From JBDHTS01 sp044221445 (GTDB lineage: Bacteria > Pseudomonadota > Alphaproteobacteria > Micavibrionales > Micavibrionaceae), in NCBI GenBank assembly GCA_044221445.1, contig JBGAPF010000014.1:1-56963 (forward strand): a DNA stretch of 56,963 bases. Direction: 5' to 3'. The position numbers were made by a program, and so were the translations under genes. The notes below the pieces were generated by a model that was not told where the DNA came from, ran no database searches, and was given only the letters and a program-made list of their open reading frames with translations. Position 1 is the first letter of the stretch. Each line of letters opens with the position of its first letter. Positions 54,735-56,963 of this stretch are shown piece by piece.

Positions 54735-55457
54735 TTATTTCTTCTTTTTGTCCGTGTCCGTCTTTTTGTCCGCGGTGTCCTCCGGCTTTTCCGGCGTCAC
54801 TTCCCGCACCTTTGCGGTTTTCAGGATTTCCGCGAACAGCTGGTCGGCTTCGGCGACATACTGGCCGCGCAGCTGCCCCTCCAGCGTGAACACGGAATGA
54901 TGCCCGATCCACAGCTGGGCGGTATAGAGCATGTCGTCCTTGCCGTTGTCCGATTTGCCGCTGCCGAGCAGCACGGCCATCTTGGCCTGGCTGTTCTGGG
55001 TGAAGCCCGTCTCCGATTTGTCGAGATTGGACGGTTTCGCCATGGACAGCAGGGTGGTGCGCATGACGTTGTCGTCATAACGCCCGAACATGCCGTCGGC
55101 CGCCTTGTTGCAGGTGACGTTGAACAGCAGCGTCGCGTCCAGCCCGTAGACTTTCGTAAACGTCGTCACGTTGCTGCAGTTCTTGGTCGGCTCGATGGGG
55201 TCGCAGCGTTTGGTGGTGTACGGCTCCTCCGGGAACGTGACCGTGAAGTCGCAGCCTTCCGGCGAAAAGACGGAACCGCTCTCCAGCCATGCGGGTTTTG
55301 CGGCGCCGGGCTTTTCTGTCGCAACCTTGTCCTGGGCCAGGGCGCCACCGGTAAGGATCATCACCGTTATCCCGGCGCAGGCGGCGATCAGCCTGAACTT
55401 TCCCTCTCGCCTGTACGCGGTTGAGAGGGGACGATGCTGCTTGAAAAGAGAAATCAT
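54735..55457 (-). CDS. Uncharacterised exported protein coupled to hisS
   Basis: 240 aa from ATG 55457, whose ATGA overlaps the hisS stop. An N-terminal hydrophobic segment (LIAACAGITVMILTGGALA, signal peptide or anchor) precedes a mature part with four Cys (EGCDFTV, KRCDPIEP, KNCSNVT, VTCNKA) in two pairs likely to form disulfides, then a Lys/Asp/Thr-rich tail (EDTADKKTDTDKKKK). I recognise no family. A start 15 bases earlier (55472) is possible but would overlap hisS by 19 bases. Co-transcription with hisS is likely from the ATGA junction. Confidence 0.75.
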   Translation of the reverse strand: MISLFKQHRPLSTAYRREGKFRLIAACAGITVMILTGGALAQDKVATEKPGAAKPAWLESGSVFSPEGCDFTVTFPEEPYTTKRCDPIEPTKNCSNVTTFTKVYGLDATLLFNVTCNKAADGMFGRYDDNVMRTTLLSMAKPSNLDKSETGFTQNSQAKMAVLLGSGKSDNGKDDMLYTAQLWIGHHSVFTLEGQLRGQYVAEADQLFAEILKTAKVREVTPEKPEDTADKKTDTDKKKK

Positions 55458-56839
55458 TCCGGTTTTTCCCATGTTTCCGGCGATGCCTGCGCCTGTTCGC
55501 CCGTTGCCATAGTCTTTACCTCATGATTTGCGCCATCCTCGAACGGCGGGAACCAGACATAGGGGATGCCCTTGCGGCTGGCATATTTCATCTGGTCGGG
55601 AATTTTCCGGGCGGCGTGGTACATTTCCACGTTGAATCCGCGTTTGCGCAGCGCCTGCGCCGTCTCCGCCGTCAGCGCGCGCCGCTCCTCGGACGGCATG
55701 GCGACCAGGATATCGGCGGGGGATTTCCGGCCTGTCGGCAGTTTGCCCTGCAGCCGCATCCGGTCGAACAGCCGCGAGAATCCGATGGAAATTCCGACAC
55801 CCGGCAAATGTTTGTTGATATAGCTGCCCGCCAGATCGTCGTAGCGCCCGCCGGAGCAGATGGAGCCATAGGCCGGATCGTCAACGAAGCGGGTTTCATA
55901 AACGGTGCCCGTGTAATAATCGAGGCCGCGCACGATGGAGAGATCTACAAAAATATTGGCGTTTGATGTTAGCTGTTCGATCGTTGTCATGACAAAGTTC
56001 AGCTCTTCCATACCCTGTGCAAGAGTAGGGTTGGGTGAAGGCCATTCAGATTTCAGTTTTTGAAATGCTTTTGACCAGTTTTCTTCCCGTTGGATTTTTT
56101 TGAGTTCGTTTGCAATAGACTGTAAATCTGTAGCTACTTTTACGATCTCGTCGGCTTTTTTTAAATCGCCTGCTTTTGCTATGACTTCGCTTTTGACCAC
56201 CTCAAATGGCGTTTTATCTAGCTTATCAATCGAGCGCATTGTTAGAAGAATATCTTCTGCAGAAGTTATGTTTCTTGCTTCCAGCATTCCACTCAGGATT
56301 TTCCGGTTGCTGATCTGCATCTGAATATTCTCGCCCTCCATCCCCGGAAGGCCGGTGAGGATTTCCCACATCACGGCGGGCATTTCCGCGTCGAAATGCA
56401 GGGGCAGCGCATCGACGTTGATGACGTCGATATCGCACTGGTAGAATTCGCGGAAGCGGCCGGCCTGGGGGCGTTCGCCGCGCCAGACGCGCTGCATCTG
56501 GTACCGCTTGAAGGGAAAGACCAGCTCGTTGAAATTCTGGGCGACGTAGCGGGCGAGCGGCACCGTCTGATCGAAGTGCAAGGCGAGACGCGCTTCCTTG
56601 CTGCCTTCGTCCTTATGCAGCCGTTCGATGACGTAGATTTCCTTGTCCACCTCGCCCTTGGCGGTCAGGACGTCCAGTTCCTCTACCGACGGCGTCTCGA
56701 TCGAGCAGAAACCGTAGGATTCGAACACGCGACGGATGTGGTCGAACCATTGCTGTTCCACCAGGCGCACTTCGGGCAGCCATTCGGGAAAACCGCTGAC
56801 GGGACGGGGCTTGTACACGGATTTTTTCGTATCGCTCAT
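55454..56839 (-). CDS. hisS: Histidyl-tRNA synthetase
   Basis: Class II aaRS, 461 aa from ATG 56839. Motif 1 is in FESYGFCSIETPSVEELD, motif 2 in FKRYQMQRVWRGERPQAGRF (with REFYQCDIDVI following), and HisA elements in VRGLDYYTGTVYETRF and GSICSGGRYDDLAGSYINKH; motif 3 is GVGISIGFSRLFDRM. The C-terminal anticodon domain runs DILVAMPSEERRALTAET to the end. The part encoded by about 55940-56330, i.e. the insertion domain and its flanks, is markedly AT-rich (35-40% GC in counted lines against 60% in the adjoining part), although the frame is intact. The gene is followed by a coupled exported-protein gene. Confidence 0.96.
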   Translation of the reverse strand: MSDTKKSVYKPRPVSGFPEWLPEVRLVEQQWFDHIRRVFESYGFCSIETPSVEELDVLTAKGEVDKEIYVIERLHKDEGSKEARLALHFDQTVPLARYVAQNFNELVFPFKRYQMQRVWRGERPQAGRFREFYQCDIDVINVDALPLHFDAEMPAVMWEILTGLPGMEGENIQMQISNRKILSGMLEARNITSAEDILLTMRSIDKLDKTPFEVVKSEVIAKAGDLKKADEIVKVATDLQSIANELKKIQREENWSKAFQKLKSEWPSPNPTLAQGMEELNFVMTTIEQLTSNANIFVDLSIVRGLDYYTGTVYETRFVDDPAYGSICSGGRYDDLAGSYINKHLPGVGISIGFSRLFDRMRLQGKLPTGRKSPADILVAMPSEERRALTAETAQALRKRGFNVEMYHAARKIPDQMKYASRKGIPYVWFPPFEDGANHEVKTMATGEQAQASPETWEKPE

Positions 56840-56963
56840 AAACCCTGTCATAAGACATCGGGCGCGAAATGGGAAGATATAAGCGGTTCAAAACATGAGA
56901 ATTATATGAATTGCACTTCGTATTTGTCATCCCGAAGTCAGTTCTCCTCGTCGAACAGCTCCT

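Overview
The window reads as chromosomal DNA of an alphaproteobacterium. The evidence is the divergent hrcA/grpE versus rph-rdgB-hemW layout, a Suv3-like helicase, a CarD regulator beside a 7Fe ferredoxin, an RpoH sigma factor, and a run of alphaproteobacterial housekeeping genes (pgk, clpX, sufE, hisS, dusB, rpsU). Core genes are GC-rich (about 60% in the stretches I counted by hand) and two accessory blocks are visibly AT-richer. A genus cannot be fixed from the sequence; a Micavibrio- or Rhodospirillales-like lineage is only an impression.

Layout. 160-9163: heat-shock control (hrcA, grpE, with an exported protein and a DUF3309 peptide between them), a frame-broken stand-alone RNA polymerase alpha-CTD-like ORF, then the forward operon rph-rdgB-mscS-hemW and a convergent exported protein. 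9287-12509: Suv3-like helicase overlapping a Rap1a/Tai-like secreted protein. 12511-14698: AT-rich block with two unrecognised genes and a perfect 14-bp hairpin. 14699-14775: tRNA-Pro(CGG) with its own promoter. 14710-23156: a copper-resistance island whose large serine recombinase ends inside the tRNA gene. The recombinase and the first copper gene (a multicopper oxidase) are both beheaded at one head-to-head junction near 16209; behind it lie eight intact genes (copB, a DUF2231 membrane protein, a TRASH/YHS-like protein, an exported barrel-like protein, an HMA protein, a MerT-like membrane protein, a DUF305 protein and a Cu+ P1B-ATPase). 23160-25610: short repeats around a DUF1275 gene, then dusB and a small ORF. 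25646-32216: polyprenyl diphosphate synthase, a three-gene phosphorelay (CHASE3-type kinase, Rcp1-like receiver, REC-kinase-REC hybrid) and an M24 aminopeptidase. 32296-36227: rpsU, a site-2 protease, an orphan double ABC ATPase and a ThiE-like protein. 36313-40000: a cluster of low-complexity, mostly exported small proteins (one with EF-hands) separated by strong terminators, plus an M20 amidohydrolase. 40230-44926: DUF2336 protein, pgk, a secreted SNase-like protein and a frame-broken M48 lipoprotein protease. 44991-56839: rpoH, a phosphoesterase-fold protein with a dismantled active site, carD, fdxA, an EamA transporter, a C39-like peptidase, photolyase, a DHH phosphoesterase, clpX, sufE, and an exported protein coupled to hisS, whose middle third has a very different base composition.

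How the genes work together. hrcA, grpE, rpoH and clpX point to protein quality control; rph and helicase to RNA processing; rdgB and photolyase to genome hygiene; sufE and fdxA to Fe-S metabolism. The copper genes form one dense, partly overlapping forward operon in which several products carry Met/His-rich metal-binding tails: periplasmic and outer-membrane binding, a possible membrane carrier, and ATP-driven export. The most notable observations are the double-truncation junction at the copper island, the alpha-CTD-like ORF broken at an A8 tract, the compositional mosaic inside hisS, the apparent pseudophosphatase beside rpoH, and the split M48 protease. I saw no CRISPR array, rRNA, intact transposase or prophage. 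The first 159 bases and the last 124 hold no gene I can support.
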